A stretch of 46,942 nt of DNA from Pyrolobus sp964613695 (lineage in GTDB: Archaea; Thermoproteota; Thermoprotei_A; Sulfolobales; Pyrodictiaceae), in NCBI GenBank assembly GCA_964613695.1, contig CAZTIR010000005.1, forward strand, positions 1 through 46,942, written 5' to 3'. The translations under genes were made by a program, and so were the position numbers. Positions 25,322-33,092 of the stretch are shown piece by piece (the first letter of the stretch is position 1; the number at the start of each line of letters is the position of its first letter). The notes under the pieces are model-generated. The model was given only the letters and a program-made list of their open reading frames with translations, was not told the DNA's origin and searched no databases.

Positions 25322-26252
25322 TTTGTAGTGCTTGCTTGTAGACGTTGAGCACAGCCCTGCCAGACTCTATGAGCTTCTTCTGCTCCTCCTCCGAGAGCAT
25401 CTCTATCATGGGCTTCACATAGCCCCTCGTTACTAGCGTCGGCACGCTAATCACGACGGGCTCCTCGAGGCCTGGCAGCCTCTGCTCGACACCAAAGGCT
25501 AGCATATGATCCTCGGGGATGGCGAACCCCCTGATGACCTTGATGAAGGCGCCCGCCGGGCCCCACATGGTCGCGCCAGTCGTGGCTATGACCTCTGCTG
25601 CCACCTGGTGCACCTTCTGCTCCATAGCCTTCTTGTCGAGGAGCCTTCCCTTCCTCTTAACCCACTTGTCTATGTGGATGCCGTCCACGTACACGGTGCT
25701 CCAGGCTACGAACCCGGACTCGCCGTGCTCGCCGACGAAGAAGCCGGTTACCCTGCTAGGCTCTACGCCAAGCTCCCTAGCGAGTATCGACCTGAACCTA
25801 GCCGTGTCGAGCATGGTGCCAAAGCCGTAGACCCTCTCGACCCTAGCATACCTCTTGAACACCATCGTCATGGCGTCAACGGGGTTCGTTGCTACCAGGA
25901 AGACCGCGTTCGGGTTCCTCGGGGCAACGGCCTCGGCGATATCCCTCATTATCTTGGCGTTCTGGCCTGCTAGGTCGCGGCGGCTCATGCCAGGCTTCCT
26001 CGGCACACCCGCCGTTATGATCACAATGTCGGCTCCGGCAACGTCCTCGGCGTCGCTCGTAGCCTCTATCTCCACGTCGTGCATGCTGGCTATGGCTACG
26101 TAGTGGCGGAACTCCTCGGCTATACCCCTCACGTAGTCCTCGCGGAGATCCACCAGTATCATCTCCTTCACGTACGGCTCCTGGAGGACGCGGAAGGCTA
26201 CTGCCTGGCCGAGCCTACCAACTCCGATGACAGCTATCCTAAGCCTAGCCAC
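25311..26252 (-). CDS. mdh: Malate dehydrogenase (LDH-like)
   Basis: NAD(P)-dependent malate dehydrogenase of the lactate/malate family, 313 residues, interconverting malate and oxaloacetate. IAVIGVGRLG binds the cofactor. The substrate loop AGVPRKPGMSRRDL carries Arg where lactate dehydrogenases have Gln, which marks malate. NPVDAM and the catalytic His in GEHGESGF are present. I start at GTG 26252, just before the first strand; the frame is open to 26321, but those residues would be unlike the family, and a GTTTTTGAG element (about 26287-26295) suits the shorter form. The PfkB kinase gene ends upstream on the same strand. Confidence 0.92.
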   Translation of the reverse strand: MARLRIAVIGVGRLGQAVAFRVLQEPYVKEMILVDLREDYVRGIAEEFRHYVAIASMHDVEIEATSDAEDVAGADIVIITAGVPRKPGMSRRDLAGQNAKIMRDIAEAVAPRNPNAVFLVATNPVDAMTMVFKRYARVERVYGFGTMLDTARFRSILARELGVEPSRVTGFFVGEHGESGFVAWSTVYVDGIHIDKWVKRKGRLLDKKAMEQKVHQVAAEVIATTGATMWGPAGAFIKVIRGFAIPEDHMLAFGVEQRLPGLEEPVVISVPTLVTRGYVKPMIEMLSEEEQKKLIESGRAVLNVYKQALQTIE

Positions 26253-26327
26253 GCCGAAGCCACCGTGCGTACCGCTATACAGCGCCCACTCAAAAACACT
26301 GAGCGAACCTGTTAAGACCACGCTTAA

Positions 26328-27281
26328 TCAGTAGCCGCCGGGCAACTGGCTCCTCGTGCAAGGAGCCCCCTTGGAGACATAGCACGAGGCCACTCGATGA
26401 GCATGGAACACGGCATCCTCGAGGCTCTCGCCTCTGGCGAGGGCGTCCAGCAGGCCAGCGTTCCACGCGTCACCAGCCCCCGTGGCGGTGACGGGGTTCT
26501 CGGTGTAGAAGGGGTTCTCGACTATCACGCGCCCGGGCTCGCAGTGGGCGGAGAGCGGGGTGTGGAGGCATACCGTGTAGCCGAGTAGCTCCGCGAGCTT
26601 CGAGGGCAGCTCTCTCAGGGAGGTGTCCAGGTGGTGCGCGTAGTAGGCTGCCTCGTTCTCATTCATGCCTAGTATCGTGAGGCTCCTAGCCCTGTAGGAG
26701 CGTAGCGCCTCGAGCATGAGCCGCGGGTCGCGGCCCCGCAGGTCGCTGGTGTCTAGGAGCAGTATCTCGAGCTTTGAGAGGCTATCGGCTAGGCTGCGGG
26801 GATCCCCCCAGGCGGCTATGTTCACAGCCGCTCCTAGCTCGAAACCCTCCCCAAGCAGCTCCTCGAGCCTAGCTCGAATACCCTCATCCCTGCCTATCGA
26901 GGCGAGGCACCCCTTCTCCGAGAACATTATGTTCACGAGCCTATCCCCCCTCTTGACCTCCATTATCGCCGAGAAGCACTCGCCCCAACCACCCAGCCTC
27001 ACAACCCTCACCCCCCTCAGCATGGCCCTAGCCACCTCGGCGTGCACGCTAGACCCAACGACCCCGAGGGTCACATCGTCGCCGAGAGCTGCTAGGACCC
27101 GCGCCGTGTTCCCCGCGTTGCCCCCGGGCCTCACAACACCCCTCACGAGCACATTACCCCCGCCAAGGGCTATGGTCTCGCGTATAGCCTCGAGCAGCTC
27201 CTCGGCGCCGGGCAGGAGGGGGTGCATCACAACGTCTATGAAGAAGTCGGGTACTACCAGGATTCCCCTGCTCAACGCCAC
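26328..27281 (-). CDS. PfkB-family sugar/nucleoside kinase
   Basis: Ribokinase-fold kinase of 317 residues. The N-terminal signature is PGGNAGNTARVLAALG (about 52-67). The catalytic C-terminal signature is TATGAGDAWNAGLL, with the base Asp and anion-hole glycines, so it should be active. The substrate could be a sugar, a sugar phosphate or a nucleoside; the ELGAAVNIAAW and LLLDTSDLRGRD segments do not decide it. It is divergent from the dUTPase-like gene, with only 36 bases between starts, so their promoters overlap. Confidence 0.88.
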   Translation of the reverse strand: MALSRGILVVPDFFIDVVMHPLLPGAEELLEAIRETIALGGGNVLVRGVVRPGGNAGNTARVLAALGDDVTLGVVGSSVHAEVARAMLRGVRVVRLGGWGECFSAIMEVKRGDRLVNIMFSEKGCLASIGRDEGIRARLEELLGEGFELGAAVNIAAWGDPRSLADSLSKLEILLLDTSDLRGRDPRLMLEALRSYRARSLTILGMNENEAAYYAHHLDTSLRELPSKLAELLGYTVCLHTPLSAHCEPGRVIVENPFYTENPVTATGAGDAWNAGLLDALARGESLEDAVFHAHRVASCYVSKGAPCTRSQLPGGY

Positions 27282-27317
27282 CCCATTATCTCCAAGCCAC
27301 GTGGGGATGGGTAAGTC

Positions 27318-27788
27318 TTGGCGCTATCCCCCGAACTGCTAGCAAGGCTCCTGGGTGCTAGCGGCAGCGCCCTCGACACGAGCGGCTTGAAGCTAACCCT
27401 CGGGGATGTGTACGAGTACGCATCCCCAGGCTTCCTGGGCGCAGCGGAGAGGAGGCTGCCCGAGTACCGCCGCGTAGAGCCCACGGGGAGAGTCTATAGG
27501 TTGAAACCGGGCGCCTACCTCGTGCGCTACTCTGAGGCCGTGCGCGTGCCTATAGGGTTCATAGCCCTGGCGTACCCCCGCTCAAGCCTCCTACGCATGG
27601 GCGTCATTCTCTACACGGCAGTCTGGGACCCTGGCTACGAGGGTAGAGGGGTTACTCTACTCGTCGTCCACAACCCTCACGGCGTGGAGCTGGAGAAGGG
27701 CGCGCACATAGCGCAGCTCGTCTACATACCCGTCATCGGCCCCTCGAGAGAGTACCGGGGCGTTTACCGCGGCGAGGGGCTACGGTAG
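27318..27788 (+). CDS. dUTPase/dCTP deaminase-family protein
   Basis: A 156-residue trimeric-type nucleotide hydrolase of the Dut/Dcd family. YPRSSLLRMGV (86-96) is the phosphate-binding motif, and VWDPGYEGRGVTLLVVHNP (102-120) is the active-site Asp and beta-hairpin region, close to the dUTPase form G-x-x-D-x-x-Y-x-G. The C-terminal P-loop-like tail is short. dUTP diphosphatase is favoured over dCTP deaminase because no deaminase Glu motif is obvious; a bifunctional enzyme cannot be ruled out. Its job is to keep dUTP out of DNA. The start is TTG at 27318. The 3' end overlaps the convergent regulator gene by 25 bases. Confidence 0.82.
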   Translation: MALSPELLARLLGASGSALDTSGLKLTLGDVYEYASPGFLGAAERRLPEYRRVEPTGRVYRLKPGAYLVRYSEAVRVPIGFIALAYPRSSLLRMGVILYTAVWDPGYEGRGVTLLVVHNPHGVELEKGAHIAQLVYIPVIGPSREYRGVYRGEGLR

Positions 27789-28099
27789 CCTCTCAAACCC
27801 TCCACGAGCCTCTCGAGAGCCTCGAGCAGGGCCTCTAGGCGCTGCACCCCCTCCTCGGTGAGCTCAGCCACGACCACCGGCCTACCCCGGATAGAGCGCC
27901 TGAGCCTAACATAACCCGACTCCGCCAAGAGCCGGGTATTGTGGTCTATATCGCTCCAGGTTAACCCGGTACCCCTCCTAATCTCGGAGAGGGTGGCGGG
28001 GCCGTGGATGTAGAGGAAGAGGGCTATGAGGAGCCTCTTCTTGCTCAAGAGAAGCGCGTCTAGCCCGCCAGCCTCCCGGATAACCTCCTCCCCGCTCAC
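27764..28099 (-). CDS. Winged-helix regulator (MarR/ArsR-like)
   Basis: A 111-residue DNA-binding protein with a single winged helix: KKRLLIALFLYIHGPATLSEIRRGTGLTWSDIDHNTRLLAESGYVRLRR carries the helix-turn-helix, then a wing with RGRPVVVAELTEEG, and a C-terminal dimerisation helix. The frame extends upstream to 28444, but that part is antisense to a membrane protein gene. The GTG at 28099 overlaps the stop of that gene as GTGA, so translation is coupled. It is likely to control its own operon or the divergent gene at 28811. No sensor domain is visible. Confidence 0.82.
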   Translation of the reverse strand: MSGEEVIREAGGLDALLLSKKRLLIALFLYIHGPATLSEIRRGTGLTWSDIDHNTRLLAESGYVRLRRSIRGRPVVVAELTEEGVQRLEALLEALERLVEGLRGYRSPSPR

Positions 28100-28689
28100 C
28101 CCTCCACCAGCCTCCTCGAAGCCTCTCTCAACGCGTAGCCGCCTGCGATGAGGTAGATTAGGAGCAGTAGGCCCGAGGCGAGCGCGGCTCCGAAGCCCAG
28201 GGGGGCCGCTGCTAGCACCAGCGGCGTCGTCGCCGCTAGGAGGATGCCCGCTAGTAGCAGTGAGCGTGCATGTATAACCGTGTAGAGGAGTAGTAGTGAG
28301 ACCGCGAGCCCCGGGTACCAGGCTACGCTCGGATACCATCCTGGCGCTAGGGGCGAGGGCGCATAGGCGGCACCTACACCCAGGAATGCTAGCCATGCGC
28401 GAGAGTCGCTCGTCTTCACGCCGCGCTTGGCTAGATACCGCCACGTGGGGCCCGCAACCCAGTAGAACGCGGCGATCGAGAGCACTATACCAACCGCCAC
28501 GCCTATGATGGTAGAGATTCCCTCGTTTAGGCCGTAGAGCGCCCCCAGGACGCCAGCCACTATAATGGAGCCGATGACGCCCATCCCGAACGCGAAGAAC
28601 GCGTAGGCGTTCACGGCTTCTAGTAGGAAGCGTGCAACCCTCCTGACGAAGGAGGCTAGCTCCGCCGCCTCGGACAAGTCCAGCCCCAT
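28096..28689 (-). CDS. Unknown multi-pass membrane protein
   Basis: A 197-residue membrane protein with five or six hydrophobic segments (YAFFAFGMGVIGSIIVAGVL, TIIGVAVGIVLSIAAF and four further ones near the C-terminus). I recognise no family or catalytic motif. The ATG at 28689 was chosen because an ACCTATAGTCC element near 28723-28733 would place transcription start close to it; a TTG at 28770 gives a longer form. Translationally coupled to the winged-helix regulator. Such pairs often form a membrane-controlled regulatory unit, but this is inference. Confidence 0.7.
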   Translation of the reverse strand: MGLDLSEAAELASFVRRVARFLLEAVNAYAFFAFGMGVIGSIIVAGVLGALYGLNEGISTIIGVAVGIVLSIAAFYWVAGPTWRYLAKRGVKTSDSRAWLAFLGVGAAYAPSPLAPGWYPSVAWYPGLAVSLLLLYTVIHARSLLLAGILLAATTPLVLAAAPLGFGAALASGLLLLIYLIAGGYALREASRRLVEG

Positions 28690-28810
28690 TGACTGCACAC
28701 CGAGTGTATACTGGGGGCCTCGTGGACTATAGGTGGTCGAGATGCTCTGGTTTGGAGAGCAGCGAGACAAGATGATATAGCTCTACAACCGATATATCGG
28801 CGGGTTACCC

Positions 28811-29539
28811 ATGCTACGCGACTATATCCTCGGCGTGCTGCTCGGAGCAGGCATAGTGTTAGCCCTGGTCGGCTCTCTCACCGCACTGCTGGCGGCCCGC
28901 TACGAGACACTACTCTCGACGATGAACAGCAGTACACTATCGAGCATTGATAGTCTTGCTGCGCTTGTGGAGGAGGTTAACACGACGAGGCTCCTAGCGC
29001 TGTACAAGAGCGTGTACAACGAGACCGGTGTACTCGTGAAACTCGTCGAGAGATACGAGGAGGTGTACAAGAGGCTTCCGCGTTATAAGGAGGAGTTGGG
29101 GAGCATCGAGAGTATAGTGGAGAGCCCCGAGTACGACGAGATAGTATCGCTGATGAAGATGCTATCATCCGCGCCTATCCCGGGGGCCGAGAAGCTAGCG
29201 GTCGTCGTGCGCCTGGCGAAGGAGGCTAAGAGGCTCATACCCGAGCTGCTAGAGCTGCTAGACGAGGTTGAGAAGATAAAGCCGTCGATGCTCTGGGAGG
29301 GCGTGAGCGTTTTGAAAGAGTTCGAGGAGCGTGTGCCGCCGGATAGGCTGGCCGAGATACTCGCCCACGTCAAGACGCTCGCCTCTAGGGCCAAGCTCCT
29401 TGAGCGAGAGTACCTTGAGGTGCGTGACGCTCTACCAAGGCTCGAGATCCTGGGTTTAGCCGCGGCGGGTGCTGGTGCCGCACTAGCCTCCTTCTCCCTC
29501 GTGTACTACGCTCGCGTGGGAAGGCGGGAGGCCAGCTAG
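28811..29539 (+). CDS. Unknown membrane-anchored coiled-coil protein
   Basis: A 242-residue protein with a hydrophobic helix at about 8-30, a long helical region rich in Glu, Lys and Leu (about 35-210) that looks like a coiled coil, and a second membrane helix near 212-232 followed by a basic tail. Both ends could be cytoplasmic with the coil outside, or the reverse. No family recognised. It is divergent from the membrane protein/regulator pair; TATA-like elements (GATATAGC near 28773 and a palindromic TATATC near 28791) lie in the short spacer, so shared regulation is plausible. Confidence 0.72.
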   Translation: MLRDYILGVLLGAGIVLALVGSLTALLAARYETLLSTMNSSTLSSIDSLAALVEEVNTTRLLALYKSVYNETGVLVKLVERYEEVYKRLPRYKEELGSIESIVESPEYDEIVSLMKMLSSAPIPGAEKLAVVVRLAKEAKRLIPELLELLDEVEKIKPSMLWEGVSVLKEFEERVPPDRLAEILAHVKTLASRAKLLEREYLEVRDALPRLEILGLAAAGAGAALASFSLVYYARVGRREAS

Positions 29540-29614
29540 AAGAGCGTATTACCCTCCCATGTGTGCTGTACACCCGTGGCCTAACCCTCCCACACATCCA
29601 TGTAAGGCTTCGAG

Positions 29615-30289
29615 GTGGCCGCCTTGCCCCGCGTCAAGATATGCGGCATCACGCGCACAGAAGACATAGACCTCCTCGACGGCCGGGTAGACTACCTCGG
29701 CTTCATTACGGGTCTCCGCGCCTCACCCAGGGTGCTCGAGGCCGGTAAAGCAGCCGACCTGGCCTCAACAGTCTCCAAGTCGACGCCGGTAATGGTGGCC
29801 TACGGCCTAGAGCCCGACGAGGTGGTTGAGCTCGCGGGTAGGTATGGGGTCTTCCGGGTCATCCAGTACCATTGGTTCGAGAAGCCGAGCGGCTTGGCTA
29901 GGCTCTCGGCCAAGCTGGGCGAGATAGGGGTGAGGCTGGCCCCGGTAATCTACTATGGCGTGGGTGGCTGGACCCCCCTCCACCCGCTGTTCTACAGTCG
30001 CGTCTCGCAGGTAGCAGAGTACACCCTCCTCGACGCACCCAAGAGCAGCCCAGCCCGCTACGATGGAGGTCTTAGGGTGCCGGTGGAGGCTGTGGAGGAG
30101 GCGGCTAGGCTGGTGACCAGGCTGGGGGTGGCTGGCGGGATAACACCCGAGAACGTGTGTAAGGTCGCCCGCCTAGCGTGGCTCGTTGACGTTAGCAGCG
30201 GTGTTGAGGAGAAGCCCGGTGTGAAAGACGCGGCTAAGGTCGAGAAGCTACTAGACAACCTGGGTAGGTGCGCTAGCCGAGAGGCCTGA
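29615..30289 (+). CDS. trpF: Phosphoribosylanthranilate isomerase
   Basis: TrpF, 224 residues, a TIM-barrel enzyme that isomerises phosphoribosylanthranilate in tryptophan synthesis. The catalytic Cys is in VKICGITR near the N-terminus, and the acid Asp is in YTLLDAPKSS. The C-terminal phosphate site is represented by GVAGGITPENV and VDVSSGVEEKPGVKD. The start is GTG at 29615. No other trp gene is in the window, although tryptophan genes are often clustered; either the pathway is split or the rest lies elsewhere. A peroxiredoxin gene follows 100 bases on, without obvious linkage. Confidence 0.93.
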   Translation: MAALPRVKICGITRTEDIDLLDGRVDYLGFITGLRASPRVLEAGKAADLASTVSKSTPVMVAYGLEPDEVVELAGRYGVFRVIQYHWFEKPSGLARLSAKLGEIGVRLAPVIYYGVGGWTPLHPLFYSRVSQVAEYTLLDAPKSSPARYDGGLRVPVEAVEEAARLVTRLGVAGGITPENVCKVARLAWLVDVSSGVEEKPGVKDAAKVEKLLDNLGRCASREA

Positions 30290-30389
30290 ACAAGCGTGAA
30301 GGGTAGTACGCGCATAGCACGCCAGATACACGCCCTAGGATACCCGTTAACAACCCGAGGCGCGGAGCCAGCACAATAGGAGCGTTGGA

Positions 30390-30872
30390 ATGCCTAGGCC
30401 CAGGCCCGGGGACCCGGCGCCAGACTTCGAGGCAACAGCGCACGACGGCACGCGTTTCAAGTTGAGCGAGCAGCGGGGGCGCATAGTGGTGCTCTACTTC
30501 TACCCCCGCGCCATGACACCCGGGTGCACGAGGGAGGCCAAGCGCTTCAACGAGCTCCTCGAGGAGTTCGAGAAGCTGGGTGCTATTGTCGTGGGCGTGT
30601 CGACAGACCCGGTTGAGCGTAACAAGAGGTTTGCGGAGAAGCTCGGCCTCCGTTTCAAGCTCCTGAGCGACCCGGAGGGGCGCATAGCAAGCCTCTACGG
30701 CGTGTTGAAGACCGGCACTAAGCGCCCGAGCGCTGAGAGAGTAACGTTCGTTATAGACGAGGAGGGTGTCGTGAGAGAGGTGTTCGAGAGGGTTAGGCCT
30801 GCGGAGAAGCATGCAGACCTGGCTCTAGAAGCGGTGAGGAGGCTACGGACGCAACAACCTGCAGGCATGTAG
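30390..30872 (+). CDS. PrxQ/Bcp-type peroxiredoxin with a single cysteine
   Basis: Thiol peroxidase of 160 residues, reducing hydrogen peroxide and organic peroxides. The peroxidatic Cys46 lies in the typical AMTPGCTREAKRF. In classical Bcp proteins the resolving Cys follows five residues later; here it is Lys51, and no other Cys occurs in the protein, so it must work as a one-Cys enzyme or take its resolving thiol from a partner. The TPGCT site, the following DPVERNKRFAEKLGL helix and the C-terminal FVIDEEGVV strand are intact. The start is an ATG at 30390. Confidence 0.93.
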   Translation: MPRPRPGDPAPDFEATAHDGTRFKLSEQRGRIVVLYFYPRAMTPGCTREAKRFNELLEEFEKLGAIVVGVSTDPVERNKRFAEKLGLRFKLLSDPEGRIASLYGVLKTGTKRPSAERVTFVIDEEGVVREVFERVRPAEKHADLALEAVRRLRTQQPAGM

Positions 30873-30925
30873 CCTCTAGCCCAGTGGGCCCGCCGGCCCG
30901 CGGATTGTTTCATAGCTCTTAACGC

Positions 30926-31336
30926 TCAGGGTACTACCCTCACCCCTAGGCGCTGCGCCACCCGGCGTAGCTTCTCGTCAAACGTTGCCAACACCGCACC
31001 GTATTGCCTCGCCGCGGCTAGTATTATGAGGTCGTTGACCTCTCTAGGAGCGAGACCCATCTCTCTGAGCATGCGGAGCGCGGAGACTAGAACACTGGGC
31101 GGTTCCGGCGCATACCTCACCCTCCTGTCGCTCAGATACTCTCTTATCTTCTCCGCGACGATCCACGGGTCTACGCCGAGCTTCTTAACCATCACCCAGA
31201 TGTACTCGTGCAGGACTATCGGCAGTAGTATAATCTCGCGCGCCTCGTCTACAATACGCGCTGCGGTAGTGTGGTGGGGGCTATCCTCTACAGTCTCGTA
31301 TACCAGCACGTTCGTGTCAGGAAGTAGCCTCGTCAA
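30926..31336 (-). CDS. vapC: PIN-domain toxin VapC
   Basis: Predicted endoribonuclease toxin of 136 residues. The PIN acidic residues are all present: Asp7 (LPDTN), Glu44 (LHEYIW), Asp102 (NDLIILA) and Asp120 (ATFDEKL), so it should be able to cut RNA. The start is TTG at 31336, which overlaps the antitoxin gene by 20 bases and keeps the conserved DTN motif near the N-terminus. Known VapC toxins cut tRNA or rRNA; the target here is unknown. Confidence 0.9.
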   Translation of the reverse strand: MTRLLPDTNVLVYETVEDSPHHTTAARIVDEAREIILLPIVLHEYIWVMVKKLGVDPWIVAEKIREYLSDRRVRYAPEPPSVLVSALRMLREMGLAPREVNDLIILAAARQYGAVLATFDEKLRRVAQRLGVRVVP

Positions 31337-31565
31337 GAAACTCTACAACCCCCTCCTCCATCTCCTCGACGGTAACAACCCTGCCCAAGCGTATTGTGAG
31401 CCTCTTCCTCCGGGCAGGCGCTATCTTTATCACACCCTCCTCCTCGTCAAACCAGACTTCCACATAATCGCCCTCTCTTATCCCAGCCTTTTTACGCACG
31501 GTGGCGGGTATGGTGACCTGGTAGTTCCTCGTGACCTTTACAACCTCGCGCTCCGCCAGAAGCAA
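31317..31565 (-). CDS. vapB: AbrB-type antitoxin VapB
   Basis: An 82-residue protein with an N-terminal SpoVT/AbrB swapped-hairpin DNA-binding domain: VTRNYQVTIPATVRKKAGIREGDYVEVWFDEEEGVIKIAP. The C-terminal tail, VEEMEEGVVEFLDEA, is the part expected to cover the toxin. It precedes and overlaps vapC, the standard toxin-antitoxin order with self-repression. The start is TTG at 31565; a later in-frame GTG or ATG is not available before the DNA-binding domain. Confidence 0.9.
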   Translation of the reverse strand: MLLAEREVVKVTRNYQVTIPATVRKKAGIREGDYVEVWFDEEEGVIKIAPARRKRLTIRLGRVVTVEEMEEGVVEFLDEATS

Positions 31566-31592
31566 CCCCCTAGTGGGGAACGATGCATAGTA

Positions 31593-31600
31593 GTATATAA
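31593..31600 (-). promoter_or_regulatory. TATA box of vapBC
   Basis: The plus-strand bases GTATATAA read TTATATAC on the minus strand. Transcription would start near 31570, leaving a leader of only a few bases. A small inverted repeat, CCCC/GGGG at 31567-31570 and 31575-31578, lies at the expected start point and could be the VapB operator. Confidence 0.55.
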
Positions 31601-31684
31601 TCGCTTCTAGTAGGAGGGCTTGTTCCTATGCGCTCATCCCGACGGCTATAGCTCCCGTCCAGCCCGCTACCCTAGGGCAGGCTC

Positions 31685-32032
31685 ATGGACATAACCGATA
31701 TAGACGAGGTCGAGAACATATACCTTGACGCTCGCTACCCCTGCACAGCCCTCCTCGTCAAGACTAGGAGCTTCTGCCGTAACGCCTGGCTGCTGGACGA
31801 CGCGCTCCGCGAGCTATGCAACGAGCTTAGGAGCATACTCCGTAGGGCTGGCCGCGATAGCGTGAGTAGGAAGTTCGACCCCAGTCTTCTAGAGAAGAGC
31901 GTGGAGGAGCTTCTATCCACGTGCAAAGCGGCTGTAGCCGGGTTGGAGAGGCTCGGGAGCCGCGTAGCGCCGCTCCTCGCGAGGGCCCTAGCCGCTATCG
32001 AGGAGTGTGTGGGGGCTCGGGCTCCGCCATAA
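31685..32032 (+). CDS. Unknown helical protein, 115 aa
   Basis: A small protein I cannot assign. After an acidic N-terminus (DITDIDEVENIYLD), it is almost wholly helical, with Cys at 20, 31, 45, 79 and 107 and no recognised motif. A CTATAG element about 30 bases upstream of the ATG at 31685 would make it nearly leaderless. It faces away from vapBC and towards the PadR regulator gene. Codon composition matches its neighbours, and length and composition support a real gene. Confidence 0.6.
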   Translation: MDITDIDEVENIYLDARYPCTALLVKTRSFCRNAWLLDDALRELCNELRSILRRAGRDSVSRKFDPSLLEKSVEELLSTCKAAVAGLERLGSRVAPLLARALAAIEECVGARAPP

Positions 32033-32049
32033 TCCTCACGCTATCGGTC

Positions 32050-32529
32050 CTAGCGAACCTCCTCACTGCCCTCGCGTGCTGGGAGTAGCTTAGAGGCTAT
32101 ATCCCTAAACCTCGAGGCCGTTCTAGCCGCGTCGCCTGCTATGTTGAGCAGTCCCCCATAGTCCCCAAGCTCCAGCCTGGCCTGAGCCTCGCCCTCTGCT
32201 ATCAGGGCGGCTATGTCAGCTAGTAGCCTCCACGCTCCGCTCCCATGCTCCGCCAGGTAGACTAGGCCCCTCTCGGTTGGCGCTAGTAGCTTCCTACCCC
32301 CGCTTGGCGCGTCTGGCTCGAAGCCCTTAGCCTCTATCAACCCCTCCTTCTCGAGCTCGGAGAGAACCGTGTAGACCAGGCTCATCGATATCAGCTTGAC
32401 CCTCGAGAACATCTCGAGGAGCCTCTTGTAGATTGCGTAGCCGTGCATGGGCCCGTTTCTCGCGAGCAGGGCTAGTATCGCAAGCCTAACAAGCCACCTT
32501 GTGCTGAGCCTTGGGGGCTCCTCGTGCAC
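32050..32529 (-). CDS. PadR-family transcription regulator
   Basis: A 159-residue PadR-like repressor. The winged helix starts WLVRLAILALLARNGPMHGYAIYKRLLEM, the family's N-terminal signature, followed by SLVYTVLSELEKEGLIEAKG and a wing with APTERG. A C-terminal helical part (about 95-150) should mediate dimerisation. Such proteins usually repress a nearby efflux or stress gene and themselves. The start is GTG at 32529, with a GAATAAAGG promoter about 40 bases upstream and an imperfect palindrome at 32588-32606 (ACTTT/AAAGT) beyond it that might be an operator. Confidence 0.85.
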   Translation of the reverse strand: MHEEPPRLSTRWLVRLAILALLARNGPMHGYAIYKRLLEMFSRVKLISMSLVYTVLSELEKEGLIEAKGFEPDAPSGGRKLLAPTERGLVYLAEHGSGAWRLLADIAALIAEGEAQARLELGDYGGLLNIAGDAARTASRFRDIASKLLPAREGSEEVR

Positions 32530-32587
32530 ACCCGTAAGCCTCCCGGCGGTCTAGCCCCGGGCTCATGCCTTTATTCCGGGATACGCT

Positions 32588-32606
32588 ACTTTACCAAATT
32601 GAAAGT
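32588..32606. promoter_or_regulatory. Possible PadR operator
   Basis: Inverted repeat ACTTT and AAAGT separated by nine bases, upstream of the minus-strand padR promoter and within an AT-rich island. PadR proteins bind comparable short palindromes, but the consensus differs among family members, so this is a suggestion only. Confidence 0.3.
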
Positions 32607-32750
32607 GTTGGGGGTGTTAAAAACGCCCTCAGCAACGCCGGTTTCTTCACCGCGTCTGGAAGGGGTGGACCTCCTCACCGGGCCTCGTGTAGGGAGAGTA
32701 TAGGGTAGCATTGAAATATCGTGCTCTTATGCAGTCGAGCGGGGTTGTAG

Positions 32751-33092
32751 ATGGCAGAGGTCGTGGTTAGACTCCTCAGGGCTGTTAAAGAGTTTGAAGA
32801 TGAGCTACACCGCGTCGAGAAAGAGCTTGAGCATGATGCAAGCTCTCTGCTCGCAGCCGCGGAGGAGAGGGCTAGGAGGCTAGAGGTGCGCGCCGAGGAG
32901 ATAGTAGATTCCGTGAGGAACGAGGTGGCTAGGGCCGTCGAGGAGGAGGTTGAGAGGGTCAGGAGGGAGATGGAGGAGAAGAGGAAGGAGGTCCTTGGGG
33001 CTGTAGAGGTGCAGGCTAGGACCAACTTCGAGAAAGCAGTCCAGGCGGCCCTGGAGGTGCTGGTGAATGCCGTTAGGGCATCGGGGAGGTAG
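32751..33092 (+). CDS. atpH: A-type ATP synthase stalk subunit H
   Basis: A 113-residue protein made almost entirely of charged heptads: a long coiled coil of Glu, Arg and Val typical of subunit H (AhaH), the peripheral stalk partner of subunit E in archaeal A1Ao ATP synthase. Coiled coils are low in specificity, so the assignment leans on its position directly ahead of, and overlapping by 26 bases with, a subunit C-like gene. The start is the ATG at 32751. The rest of the atp genes are not in the window. Confidence 0.75.
   Translation: MAEVVVRLLRAVKEFEDELHRVEKELEHDASSLLAAAEERARRLEVRAEEIVDSVRNEVARAVEEEVERVRREMEEKRKEVLGAVEVQARTNFEKAVQAALEVLVNAVRASGR

Noticed and set aside
28100..28444. N-terminal extension of the winged-helix regulator
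   Set aside because: It is the reading shadow of the membrane protein gene on the same strand in another frame.
30273..30812. 179-codon minus-strand frame under the peroxiredoxin
   Set aside because: A shadow of the PrxQ gene; no motif, and the peroxiredoxin frame carries clear family signatures.
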